Of a stretch of DNA of 64,000 nucleotides, positions 35,262-42,787 are shown piece after piece. A model generated the notes under the pieces. It did no database searches. It was given only the letters and a program-made list of their open reading frames with translations, and was not told where the DNA came from. The first letter of the stretch is position 1. Each line of letters begins with the position of its first letter. Source of the stretch: JAJRAN01 sp963827135 (GTDB lineage Archaea > Thermoplasmatota > Thermoplasmata > Methanomassiliicoccales > UBA472); contig CAWGZX010000005.1 of the NCBI GenBank assembly GCA_963827135.1, forward strand, positions 434,001 through 498,000, given 5' to 3'. The translations under genes were made by a program, and so were the position numbers.

Positions 35262-35589
35262 GAAGCTCAAGCTAACGCTCCTCTCCTTCGCCTGTTGCAA
35301 TCCAAAGCTGGCCGTGCATGACAAGGCCTACCTCGAACGGATCAAGGAGGCTTTGACCAAGGTCGGTGCGGAAGCGGACATCGATCTCGTCCACGCCACG
35401 GACGCCATGATGTCGAAGCGCTACGGCTTCATGTCCGACATCATGCCCCTCTTCGACAAATATGGCCAGGCTGTGACTCCGGCCTTGTTCGTCAATCAGA
35501 AGTTGGAACTTTATGGAGGGGTGCCGACCGTGGACAAGCTGGTCGAGGTCCTGGGTAAGCACCATAAGGCCGATATGGCGCAAATCTGA
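35254..35589 (+). CDS. Small thioredoxin-fold, ArsD-like protein
   Basis: The 111-residue protein starts with a strand ending in SFACCNPKLAVHD (Cys 14 and 15), followed by a helix and VTPALFVNQKLELYGGVPTVD, with the cis-Pro and 'lvdG-x-l-x-y-G' turn of thioredoxin-like folds. ArsD, which delivers arsenite to ArsA, also has a vicinal CC in this position. Its 8-base overlap with the ArsA-family gene supports a partnership. The extended helical spacing (AYLERIKEALTKVGAEADI) differs from typical ArsD, so identity as ArsD is not firm. Confidence 0.7.
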   Translation: MTEKLKLTLLSFACCNPKLAVHDKAYLERIKEALTKVGAEADIDLVHATDAMMSKRYGFMSDIMPLFDKYGQAVTPALFVNQKLELYGGVPTVDKLVEVLGKHHKADMAQI

Positions 35590-35664
35590 ACTCTGGGCTT
35601 CTATTCGGTCCGAGCGTGCGTTCCTTGGCAATCCATTTATTGAGCTATCGCGCTAGCATTTAGG

Positions 35665-36474
35665 ATGAGCGAGCGTCTGAAGGAGGACCTCAGGAAGCGA
35701 TGCAAGGAACTTGGCATCAACATGGTGGGCGTTGCCCCAGTGGATCGTTGGGACGACCCGCCCTTCCTGCCCTGGATACCTGAGGAGTTCCGGCCCAAAG
35801 CCATTTTCCCTGAGGGCAGGTCCGTGGTGGTGATCGGGCTTCCGGTCACCTTGCCGGTGCTGGAAACCTCTCCCTCCATACATTACCACCAGCTCTACAA
35901 GACCATCAACGAGATCCTGGACCAGTCCACCTATTGGATATCGAACTTCCTCAACGATCGAGGGCATGCATCGCTGTTCATCCCCCGGGACGGCTACGGG
36001 CACATACAGCTGATGAAGGAGAGGGCCTTGACCTTCTTCTCGCACCGTCATGCGGCCTACCTGGCAGGGCTCGGGACCTTCGGCTTGAACAACATGGTGC
36101 TGACTAAGGAATACGGTCCAAGGGTGCGGTTCGGAAGCGTTTTCACGAGCGCTGACCTGCCTGGCGACCCGATCATGGAGGACCAATTATGCACTCGATG
36201 CCTGCGCTGCGTTGAAATCTGCCCGGTGAAAGCCATTGGGGAGGAGGACTACCCCCGGAGCCTGACCGACAAATCGGCCTGCGCAAGCCGAGCGACGGAG
36301 CTTGCCGGCAAGTTCGCCTCGCCCTGCGGCTTCTGCATCAAGGTGTGCCCGATCGGCGAGGACAGGAAGCTGTACGGCCGCGAGGACCTGGACATCTACG
36401 ATGAGGAAGATGTAAGGTTCGACCGCCACCACAAGGCTTGGAAGCACATCAGATCGTATGGCTCAAGGAAGTAG
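35665..36474 (+). CDS. QueG-like 4Fe-4S protein (COG1600 family)
   Basis: The 269-residue protein has an N-terminal domain resembling epoxyqueuosine reductase (MVGVAPVDRWDDPPFLPWIP, AAYLAGLGTFGLNNMVLTKE). Two 4Fe-4S motifs follow, CTRCLRCVEICPVKAIGEED and CGFCIKVCPIGED. The family includes cobalamin-dependent QueG and related corrinoid-linked iron-sulfur proteins. As archaea make archaeosine rather than queuosine, another reductase function is likely here. A DUF1638 gene lies 365 bases downstream, and this family also occurs near corrinoid methyl-transfer genes. It ends with TAG. Confidence 0.8.
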   Translation: MSERLKEDLRKRCKELGINMVGVAPVDRWDDPPFLPWIPEEFRPKAIFPEGRSVVVIGLPVTLPVLETSPSIHYHQLYKTINEILDQSTYWISNFLNDRGHASLFIPRDGYGHIQLMKERALTFFSHRHAAYLAGLGTFGLNNMVLTKEYGPRVRFGSVFTSADLPGDPIMEDQLCTRCLRCVEICPVKAIGEEDYPRSLTDKSACASRATELAGKFASPCGFCIKVCPIGEDRKLYGREDLDIYDEEDVRFDRHHKAWKHIRSYGSRK

Positions 36475-36520
36475 CTGGCTTTGGGACACGATCAATTATT
36501 TTTCCCGCAATGTTGTGAGC

Positions 36521-36748
36521 CTAGGGCAGCTCTGTCTTCGCCAGAGTGTAGGAGACGACCATGTTCTTCTTCTTGACCTTGACCACTCCCTTCCTCTCCA
36601 ACTCCTGCAGGGCGTTCATGCATTGCGCCTTCGGGAGCTTGGACAAGGAGGTCACTTTCTCGGCGCTGAGCGCCTTTTCCTCGCCCACCGCGCCAGCCAG
36701 CTTCATTGCGTTGAACAGCTTCTCAGCTTGAGGTGTAACGTTAGCCAT
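36521..36748 (-). CDS. Small winged-helix protein
   Basis: This 75-residue protein is mostly a winged helix: LSAEKVTSLSKLPKAQCMNA as helix-turn-helix and LQELERKGVVKVKKKNMVVS as wing. No ligand domain is present. It may be a small DNA-binding regulator; the length and isolated transcription also fit a nucleoid-associated protein. It is divergent from DUF1638 and convergent with the QueG-like gene, so its target could be either. Confidence 0.65.
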   Translation of the reverse strand: MANVTPQAEKLFNAMKLAGAVGEEKALSAEKVTSLSKLPKAQCMNALQELERKGVVKVKKKNMVVSYTLAKTELP

Positions 36749-36838
36749 ACTACGGAGAGGAAGTTAGCCAGTGCATAAAACTATCGGTCGGAGGCTCCGT
36801 CGAATCTTGGACGGACGAGCCTGCGGTGGACCGCAACG

Positions 36839-37669
36839 ATGAAAAGGAGATGGTCGTTTCGCATAGACGTGAACGGGACTAAGGGTTACCTTGGCATCGT
36901 AGGCTGCCCCATTCTCGAGGACGAGATCGTGCATTCGGTCCTGAGGGACACGGACATCGCCAATGTCGTTGTAATCGAGAATGATGATTCACACAACCTG
37001 ATACGGAAGCTGAGGAAAGCTGGGACCAAAGCGAGGGTTTCGTCGATCAATGAGAGCGAGCTAGACGCCCTCCCCCAGGGAGGGTTCAACCTTCTCGTCC
37101 TCATGAAGTCGATGGCGTTGCACGAGGACCCGCAGATCTTGCGCCGTGAGGTGGCTAAGGCGGTCGAGCTGATAGGCCCATTGTGCCGCTCAATCATGCT
37201 GTTCTATGGTCTCTGCGGAAACGCGTTCAAGCACCTCCCAGATATCGAGGCGGAGACGAAACATCAGCTCACATTACTCACCGACGAACAAGGCAGGCCG
37301 GTTGACGATTGCATCGCTGCCGTGCTGGGGGGGACTGATGGTTATTACAGTCTGCTAAAGCGCTATCCTGGCGTCTTCTACATGACCCCTGGTTGGGCGG
37401 AGAACTGGAGGGAGCTGATCTTTAAGATGGAGCTGACCCGGGGTGTGGATAAGGGGGATCTCAGCATGCTTAAGTGGATGTTCGAGACCGCGGGATACAA
37501 GAAGGTGCTGATTCTGGACACCGGGCTGGGCAATCGTGAGGTTTTCGAAGAGAAGGTTGACGACTTCGTGAGGGAATTCCGTTTCGAGAGAGTTTCGCTG
37601 GAGAAGGAGTTCCTAACCCTGGAAGCGGTGGAGCGTTCCTACGACCGGGCGAAATGTAAATCTCGTTGA
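36839..37669 (+). CDS. DUF1638 protein
   Basis: The 276-residue protein contains the conserved pieces of DUF1638: GIVGCPILEDEIVHSVL, MLFYGLCGNAFKHL, VDDCIAAVLGG and FYMTPGWAENWREL. Conserved cysteines occur in GCPILEDE, LCRS and GLCGNA, which could bind a metal or corrinoid. In methanogens this family often sits beside methyltransferase and corrinoid protein genes, but its activity is not established. No methyltransferase is near. A small winged-helix gene is divergently transcribed. Confidence 0.85.
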   Translation: MKRRWSFRIDVNGTKGYLGIVGCPILEDEIVHSVLRDTDIANVVVIENDDSHNLIRKLRKAGTKARVSSINESELDALPQGGFNLLVLMKSMALHEDPQILRREVAKAVELIGPLCRSIMLFYGLCGNAFKHLPDIEAETKHQLTLLTDEQGRPVDDCIAAVLGGTDGYYSLLKRYPGVFYMTPGWAENWRELIFKMELTRGVDKGDLSMLKWMFETAGYKKVLILDTGLGNREVFEEKVDDFVREFRFERVSLEKEFLTLEAVERSYDRAKCKSR

Positions 37670-37795
37670 TCGATCCCCAGCTTCACGGCATTCCTGTGCG
37701 CGCCTTTGATGAAGTGCCAAGGTAAGGGAGAGCCAACTGAGAATCGCGAGAATCCAACCATTGGACCTTGTTGCTACCAATCTGGATAAGTAGAT

Positions 37796-37873
37796 TGGCG
37801 GACCCGTGGGGATTTGAACCCCAGTCTTTGGCTTCGAAGGCCAAAAGGATAATCCAGACTACCCTACGGGCCC
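37796..37873 (-). tRNA. tRNA-Arg (TCG)
   Basis: The minus strand folds into a full cloverleaf: acceptor GGGCCCG/CGGGTCC, anticodon stem TTGGC/GCCAA around loop CTTCGAA (anticodon TCG), and T arm TGGGG-TTCAAAT-CCCCA. The discriminator is G and the genome continues with CCA, so the CCA end appears encoded. No intron. It reads CGA and, by wobble, other CGN codons. Confidence 0.93.
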
Positions 37874-37995
37874 GAGTAACCCTGGTTATGTGCCTTTTCC
37901 AGATAAGGTTTTGTTTCCGCGAAGGAGGGATTTCCTACTGCTACTCGAACCGCTTTAGATAAGGATTAAAGAGAGCGACGCGCAATCGCCGGGTC

Positions 37996-39042
37996 ATGAA
38001 GCGGGTCACGATGGGGCATGGGGCTGGCGGGGAGATGATGCAGGAGCTCATCCACACCCATATCATCCCTTTCCTTCCAGAGGTGAAGGGCGAGGTGCCC
38101 TTGCACTCCTTCGATGATTCCGCGGTCGTGGACGGCATCGTTTTCACTACCGACGGCCATACCGTGAAACCGCTTTTCTTCCCAGGTGGGGACATCGGGT
38201 CCTTGAGCGTGTGTGGCACCGTTAACGACTTATCTGTGATGGGGGGACAGCCCCTGGCAATCTCCTGTTCGATGATCCTCGAGGAGGGTCTGGACATAGA
38301 CGTGCTGGAGAAGGTGTCCAAGAGCATAGGCGAGACCTCGAGGCTGTGCGGCGTCCCAGTGGCCACTGGCGACACGAAAGTGATGGAGGCGGGCAAGATC
38401 GAGAGGATGGTCATCACCACCTCTGGCATCGGCAGAAGAAGCCCTTTCCTGGACCATGACCTCGAGGTGGCGAGCTCCTATAGGAAGGTCGATTCGAGAT
38501 GGATGACCGACGACAACCTCAGGGATGGCGATGTTGTCATATTATCGGGTACCGTAGGCGATCATGGGATCGCCCTGCTGTCGTTCCGTGAGGGCTATGG
38601 TTTCGAGACCCAGGTGAGGAGCGACATAGCGCCTCTCAACCACCTTGTTGAGGACATACTAAGGGTCGGAGGGGCGGTGTGCATGAAGGACCCGACGCGA
38701 GGGGGGTTCGCTAACGCCATCAACGAATGGGCCTCCAAGTCCAAGGTTGGCATCGAGGTCGAAGAGACCGCCATACCTATCTCGGAGCCGGTCCGAAACG
38801 CCTGTGACATGCTCGGCCTCGATCCCCTTGCGATCGGTAACGAGGGCAAGATGATCGTTGGGGTCGTGCCAGATATGGCCGAGGAGGTCCTCATGGCCAT
38901 AAGACAGAACGAATATGGAAAGGACGCGGCCATTGTCGGAAGGGCATCTGGAAACCTGAAGGGAGTGGTGCTTCGCACCGAGGTCGGTGGTAGGAGGATC
39001 CTTGAGCCCCCGGTCGGTGACCCGGTGCCCCGAATTTGCTGA
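37996..39042 (+). CDS. hypE: Hydrogenase maturation protein HypE
   Basis: The 348-residue AIRS/PurM-fold protein begins MGHGAGGEMMQELI and has FDDSAVVDGIVFTTDGHTVK, PGGDIGSLSVCGTVNDLSVM and KDPTRGGFANAINEWA. It ends in PRIC, whose C-terminal Cys is carbamoylated and dehydrated to form the cyanide ligand for [NiFe] hydrogenase. Its presence implies a [NiFe] hydrogenase elsewhere in the genome. No other hyp gene is adjacent. Confidence 0.95.
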   Translation: MKRVTMGHGAGGEMMQELIHTHIIPFLPEVKGEVPLHSFDDSAVVDGIVFTTDGHTVKPLFFPGGDIGSLSVCGTVNDLSVMGGQPLAISCSMILEEGLDIDVLEKVSKSIGETSRLCGVPVATGDTKVMEAGKIERMVITTSGIGRRSPFLDHDLEVASSYRKVDSRWMTDDNLRDGDVVILSGTVGDHGIALLSFREGYGFETQVRSDIAPLNHLVEDILRVGGAVCMKDPTRGGFANAINEWASKSKVGIEVEETAIPISEPVRNACDMLGLDPLAIGNEGKMIVGVVPDMAEEVLMAIRQNEYGKDAAIVGRASGNLKGVVLRTEVGGRRILEPPVGDPVPRIC

Positions 39043-39631
39043 TCAAATGATGCTCTCGATGTAGTAGCATATCACGAAGGCGATCGCCCCGATGAAAGCC
39101 ATTCTCAGCCCCTGGACCCAGGGATTGCGACCGCCCGACCTGCCCATGAGCACCCCCGTAATGAAGAGCACCGAAATGGCAAGGGCTATGGCGGCCCAAG
39201 CGGCCATGACGATGTCGTCCTTCAATAGGATGAAGGGGGTCAGTATCACCAATCCGACCAGGAGGGGGGCGAGGAAGATGATGAATGAGATGAGCATCAT
39301 GCTGGACCTTGCCGATCTGCCGATGTGGGTGTCATTGAGTGGGCGAAGCATCGCTTTTTCAAGGTCTATCTAAGCGTTTGTTCTGCTCCAGATTCTCCGC
39401 CTCATAAGTGCTTACCCCCGTCGAGATGCCAAGGGCCACGGAGCTTGTCAGCATGGTCACGACTGTCAAGCGGATGTTGGGATCGCTCGTGAAAGCGGAC
39501 CCGATGATTATGCCCAACATCACAAATGTGGAATCGAAAATCGTGTTCACTAGGTATCTTCTTATGGTCGGCCAAGTGCCCGGGAGGCTCATCGCCGCCC
39601 TGATTCCCTCTGAGATACTGCTGCGAACCAT
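39043..39631 (-). pseudogene. VIT1/CCC1-type membrane transporter, split by a small duplication
   Basis: The first frame (from about 39631, MVRSSISEGIRAAMSL) gives IRRYLVNTIFDSTFVMLGII and LTSSVALGISTGVSTYEAEN, the helix and glutamate-bearing helix of VIT/CCC1-type (TIGR00267-like) proteins, but stops at 39359. A second frame continues LEKAMLRPLNDTHIGRSA and four more hydrophobic stretches to 39043. The junction holds a tandem TAGATAGA (39365-39372); removing TAGA gives NKRLDLEKAMLRPL. Intact, it would have about five helices and might carry iron or manganese. The start upstream of 39631 is uncertain. Confidence 0.75.
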
Positions 39632-39698
39632 CGGTGATGACCGCGGGATAGCAAACACGCGCTGCAGGTATTCTATCGTTTCGGTCCCTCGGAGCGCA

Positions 39699-39708
39699 GT
39701 ATTAATAG
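39699..39708 (-). promoter_or_regulatory. TATA-like box for the VIT-like gene
   Basis: CTATTAATAC on the minus strand predicts a start about 25 bases on, near 39678, giving a leader of about 45 bases to the ATG at 39631. Confidence 0.4.
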
Positions 39709-39750
39709 GACCTTTTTTTACACAATCCAGTAAACCCAGAAAACTACACA

Positions 39751-39760
39751 ATTTATAAAT
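39751..39760 (+). promoter_or_regulatory. TATA-like box for the secreted protease gene
   Basis: ATTTATAAAT predicts transcription start near 39782 and a leader of about 75 bases, ending in a strong ribosome site AAGGAGGGG (39844-39852) before ATG 39857. Confidence 0.5.
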
Positions 39761-39856
39761 AGTCAGCGACTGAATAATTGCCCTTACGAGTGTGGACGTC
39801 ACTACAGGGTTAATTCTATCGTTAGCCCAGGTGGCGTAATCGAAAGGAGGGGCAAG

Positions 39857-42499
39857 ATGCTTAGAAGTACAGCTAAAATTATCAGCATAGCAATTGTGCT
39901 AGCAATGATGCTGGGAGCGTTCGCCGTCGTAGCGCCGGCCTTGAGCGCACCTGTTGCACCGTCGGTATCGGATGAGGCGAAATTCGTCGACCCTGAACCG
40001 ATGGATGCAGGAACAACTGCAAGGGACCAGACATTGGACTATAGTTCTTTGGTGCAGGGCCTTGAGGCCGTAAACGGCAACGCCTTGGCAGCTCCTGGAA
40101 ATATCTATGAAAACGGTTCGATTGCCAGATATTATGTGGGCACCTATGGTGCATGGCATTTCAACGACACGAACCCAAGCAACTACATGCTTTTCCAGAA
40201 GAGAGCCGAGACCACGAATTGCGAACTCTGGACCGCAACGGACCTGAGTTACCCCGCCGGGGATGCGCGCAACGACTTTACGAGCCGGGTGACCATCAGC
40301 GAGGCCCAGGCTCAGTATATGGTCAACCACTTCGAGTCGGTCATCTATCCCAACATGACCGCTTTCTTCGGGGCACCACCTCAGATTGACGGGGAGAACT
40401 CGATCTTCAACGCTGGGGGCCAGCCCTACTTCGGTACCAATGTGACCGGAAGGGTCATGATCATGGTCTTCAACATCGTAGACGAATCTTTCTGGGATTC
40501 GACATACCCAAGCTATATCGCTGGGTACTACTCTTCGAGCATGGATTCAGCCTATGACAGGAACATAATCCATGCGGACTGCTGGGATTGGGAGAACCGG
40601 ACAACTGGCACGTCCGCCAGGCCATGGGTTTATGAGTCGACTGTAGCTCACGAGTATCAGCACCTGTTGAACAACTTCTTCAACCCGGAGCAGATATCTT
40701 TCGTGAATGAGGGTTGCTCCATGTACGCGGAGATTCTCTGCGGATATGGAATGGACGACACCTACATCAACCACTTCTTCTACACCCCGGACCTATCCTT
40801 GGTCGACTGGCAACAGCAGGGTGGAATCAACGGCCTTGCTCCATATGGTGCGGCTGGCATGTTTGCGACCTACCTCGCCGATCACTTCGGTCCTGAGATG
40901 ATACAGGCCATGGTGCACAGCGAGGGCACAGTGGGTATCGACACTGTCAACTTCGCTCTCGACCAGGTCGGGGCGACGGGTTGGGACTTCAATAAGGTCT
41001 TCAACTACTGGCGCTTGGCGAATCTGATCCTTAGCGACACACCAGGGAACGGATGGTTCAATTACAAATCCATCGATCCCGCCTCTACCTCGATGGGCGG
41101 ACCTAGGATCAACGCCTGGTCGCCAACTGATGACCAGGTCGTTCTGTCTGGCGGCATGTACTTCGGAACCACTGATACCATGGATGGGTATACCACTGGC
41201 ATCCGCAACCTTGGAGCCTATGGAACGGACTACATCTATGTCCAGGGTTCTGGAGAGTGGTCATCTGGCTTTGACCCAGATGAGCTGAAGTTCACGTTCG
41301 CGGGTCAGCCCGAGAGCCTAAAGGGATGGCAGATAGCCGAGGTCCCCATGGGCGTAGGCGACGTGATCTGGAGCGATGACCTCTCTATGCCGTTCGATTG
41401 GTCTGCGGCTTCCGCCGGCATTGCTGGTGGCGGACCGTGGCAGTGGATAAACGTCGGCGGAGGCAATTACGTCCTATGGGCTCAAGGATTCACTGGAGGA
41501 CCAGCAGGACCTCAGAATGAGAGGTTGTACCTCCCGAACCTTGACCTATGGGACTACACCAGGGCCACTCTTTCCTTCGACTTGGACTATGCTATGGGAA
41601 GCCCGTACGACTATGCCTATCTGGCCTACTCCATAAATGGTGGAACCTACAAGGCGATCGCGTACTGGGGAGCGTATGGAGAGGGTGACTTCGATGGGAG
41701 GGCCAACGTAGACGTATCCGACCTGACCGGCTTCGACGTGTCATTCAGGATCAGCTTCATAACTTATGGCGGTGCGATCGCATCCCATATGATTGTGGAC
41801 AACTTTGCCGTGAACGACATCACGACCACGACCGGATGGTGGTCCGACAAGGGCGACCAGGTTGATTACAGCCTTTACACCGACCTCGATCTAACAGGAA
41901 TGGAGTCTGCGGTTCTTACCCTGGACACCGCCTGGGACATTGAGTCTTTATGGGACTTCGGTTTCGTTCAGGTGTCATCGGACGGCGGAGAGAACTGGAC
42001 CTCGGTAGCCAATGAGTACACGACCACAGAGTCCGACCCATCTGCAATGGGAACCATCGTTGAGCAACTCCCTGGTATCACCGGGAACTCCGGAGGTTAT
42101 GTCTCAGCCAGTTGGGATCTTAGCGAATGGGCCGGACAGATGGTCAAGGTCAGGCTAAGGTACATGACCGATTGGGGCACAAGCCTCGGTGGCTGGTATT
42201 TGAAGGGCGCCGATCTTAACGGAGAGGCGATCGCTATGGACGCTTGGGTATCAGATATCCCGGCTCAGCCCAACCAGTGGTTGGTCACGCTCTACTTCCC
42301 AGGAGCCATGGGCCTAGATAGCCATGTGTACATGCTGCCCATTATGACAGCCCTAACCCTGGATCAGACGACCCAGATGGTGATCAGGACCCTTACAAGC
42401 TTCACCGAGTACCCAGAATTCTACATATTAGTCAGCCCGACCGTCAGCAATTCTGACTATATGTTTGGAATCGGTAACGCATGGATTATGGGACCGTAA
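39857..42499 (+). CDS. Secreted HExxH metalloprotease, immune inhibitor A-like
   Basis: The 880-residue protein has a signal peptide (ISIAIVLAMMLGAFAVVAPA, cleavage near Ala-Leu-Ser-Ala). The zinc site HEYQH is at about residues 265-269, with NEGCSMYAE downstream as a likely further ligand region. Beta-rich carbohydrate-binding/MAM-like repeats follow: LDFDLDYAMGSPYDYAYLAY type and FVQVSSDGGENWTSVANEY type. This order resembles M6 proteases. It has no membrane anchor and would be released or wall-bound to degrade extracellular proteins. A T-rich terminator follows the TAA. Confidence 0.82.
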   Translation: MLRSTAKIISIAIVLAMMLGAFAVVAPALSAPVAPSVSDEAKFVDPEPMDAGTTARDQTLDYSSLVQGLEAVNGNALAAPGNIYENGSIARYYVGTYGAWHFNDTNPSNYMLFQKRAETTNCELWTATDLSYPAGDARNDFTSRVTISEAQAQYMVNHFESVIYPNMTAFFGAPPQIDGENSIFNAGGQPYFGTNVTGRVMIMVFNIVDESFWDSTYPSYIAGYYSSSMDSAYDRNIIHADCWDWENRTTGTSARPWVYESTVAHEYQHLLNNFFNPEQISFVNEGCSMYAEILCGYGMDDTYINHFFYTPDLSLVDWQQQGGINGLAPYGAAGMFATYLADHFGPEMIQAMVHSEGTVGIDTVNFALDQVGATGWDFNKVFNYWRLANLILSDTPGNGWFNYKSIDPASTSMGGPRINAWSPTDDQVVLSGGMYFGTTDTMDGYTTGIRNLGAYGTDYIYVQGSGEWSSGFDPDELKFTFAGQPESLKGWQIAEVPMGVGDVIWSDDLSMPFDWSAASAGIAGGGPWQWINVGGGNYVLWAQGFTGGPAGPQNERLYLPNLDLWDYTRATLSFDLDYAMGSPYDYAYLAYSINGGTYKAIAYWGAYGEGDFDGRANVDVSDLTGFDVSFRISFITYGGAIASHMIVDNFAVNDITTTTGWWSDKGDQVDYSLYTDLDLTGMESAVLTLDTAWDIESLWDFGFVQVSSDGGENWTSVANEYTTTESDPSAMGTIVEQLPGITGNSGGYVSASWDLSEWAGQMVKVRLRYMTDWGTSLGGWYLKGADLNGEAIAMDAWVSDIPAQPNQWLVTLYFPGAMGLDSHVYMLPIMTALTLDQTTQMVIRTLTSFTEYPEFYILVSPTVSNSDYMFGIGNAWIMGP

Positions 42500-42545
42500 A
42501 GCAAACATTTTCCTTTTCATTTTCTTTTTTTTCTACTTGCTTCAG
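42500..42545 (+). terminator. T-rich terminator after the protease gene
   Basis: Immediately after the TAA the sequence is dominated by T runs (ATTTTCC, TTTTCATTTTC, TTTTTTT), typical of archaeal polymerase termination. No strong hairpin is needed. Confidence 0.6.
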
Positions 42546-42551
42546 GCCTAC

Positions 42552-42562
42552 ATTTTAATATG
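42552..42562 (+). promoter_or_regulatory. TATA-like box for tRNA-Val
   Basis: ATTTTAATATG is centred 26 bases upstream of the tRNA 5' end at 42583, the standard archaeal spacing. Confidence 0.6.
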
Positions 42563-42582
42563 AACTAGGGTCTCAGGGGAAC

Positions 42583-42690
42583 GGGCTCATGGTCTAGCGG
42601 TCATGAGGTCGCCTGGAATCACCAGGCATCCTGGCAAACAACGCCCTTACACGGCGTAGATCGCCGGTTCGAATCCGGCTGAGCCCACCA
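42583..42690 (+). tRNA. tRNA-Val (TAC) with a 32-nt D-arm intron
   Basis: Acceptor GGGCTCA/TGAGCCC, T arm GCCGG-TTCGAAT-CCGGC, and anticodon loop CTTACAC (anticodon TAC at 42648-42650) are clear; CCA is encoded at 42688-42690. The gene is 32 bases too long before the anticodon arm. Removing 42606-42637 gives a perfect D stem (GTC/GAC), conserved GG and A21, and a perfect anticodon stem ACGCC/GGCGT. The boundaries fit a relaxed bulge-helix-bulge motif: bulge TGA, helix GTCA/TGGC (one G-U), bulge AAA, with an inner hairpin GCCTGG/CCAGGC. The intron lies at 23/24, not the usual 37/38. Splicing is inferred. Confidence 0.85.
42606..42637 (+). other. Predicted non-canonical tRNA-Val intron
   Basis: This 32-base insertion folds on itself (GCCTGG loop CCAGGC, 42610-42626, allowing a small internal loop below). 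Because the first intron base and first base of the second exon are both A, the cut could be shifted by one base with the same mature tRNA. Confidence 0.75.
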
Positions 42691-42787
42691 TACATTTTCC
42701 ATGGTTCTATTGAGCTACCGTCTACGACCCACCATTAGGGCAAAATTCTTGAGGGCCCCTGCCTTACCCTGAGAAGGGTCGTTCCAA

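Noticed and set aside
34344..35589. Complete arsenic-resistance operon
   Set aside because: No ArsB/Acr3 transporter, ArsC or typical ArsR is adjacent. The ATPase could equally be a Get3 homologue.
37670..37795. Possible small gene or RNA between DUF1638 and tRNA-Arg
   Set aside because: No frame with a ribosome site or recognisable motif and no clear structure.
42610..42632. CCTGG-CCAGG-CCTGG repeats as a terminator or transposon end
   Set aside because: They lie inside a complete tRNA gene and are explained by folding of the intron.
42583..42690. Long tRNA-Ser with a variable arm instead of intron-containing tRNA-Val
   Set aside because: A GGA anticodon could be forced from CTGGAAT, but the flanking stem does not pair and 105 bases is too long for tRNA-Ser. 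CTTACAC gives a full anticodon arm.
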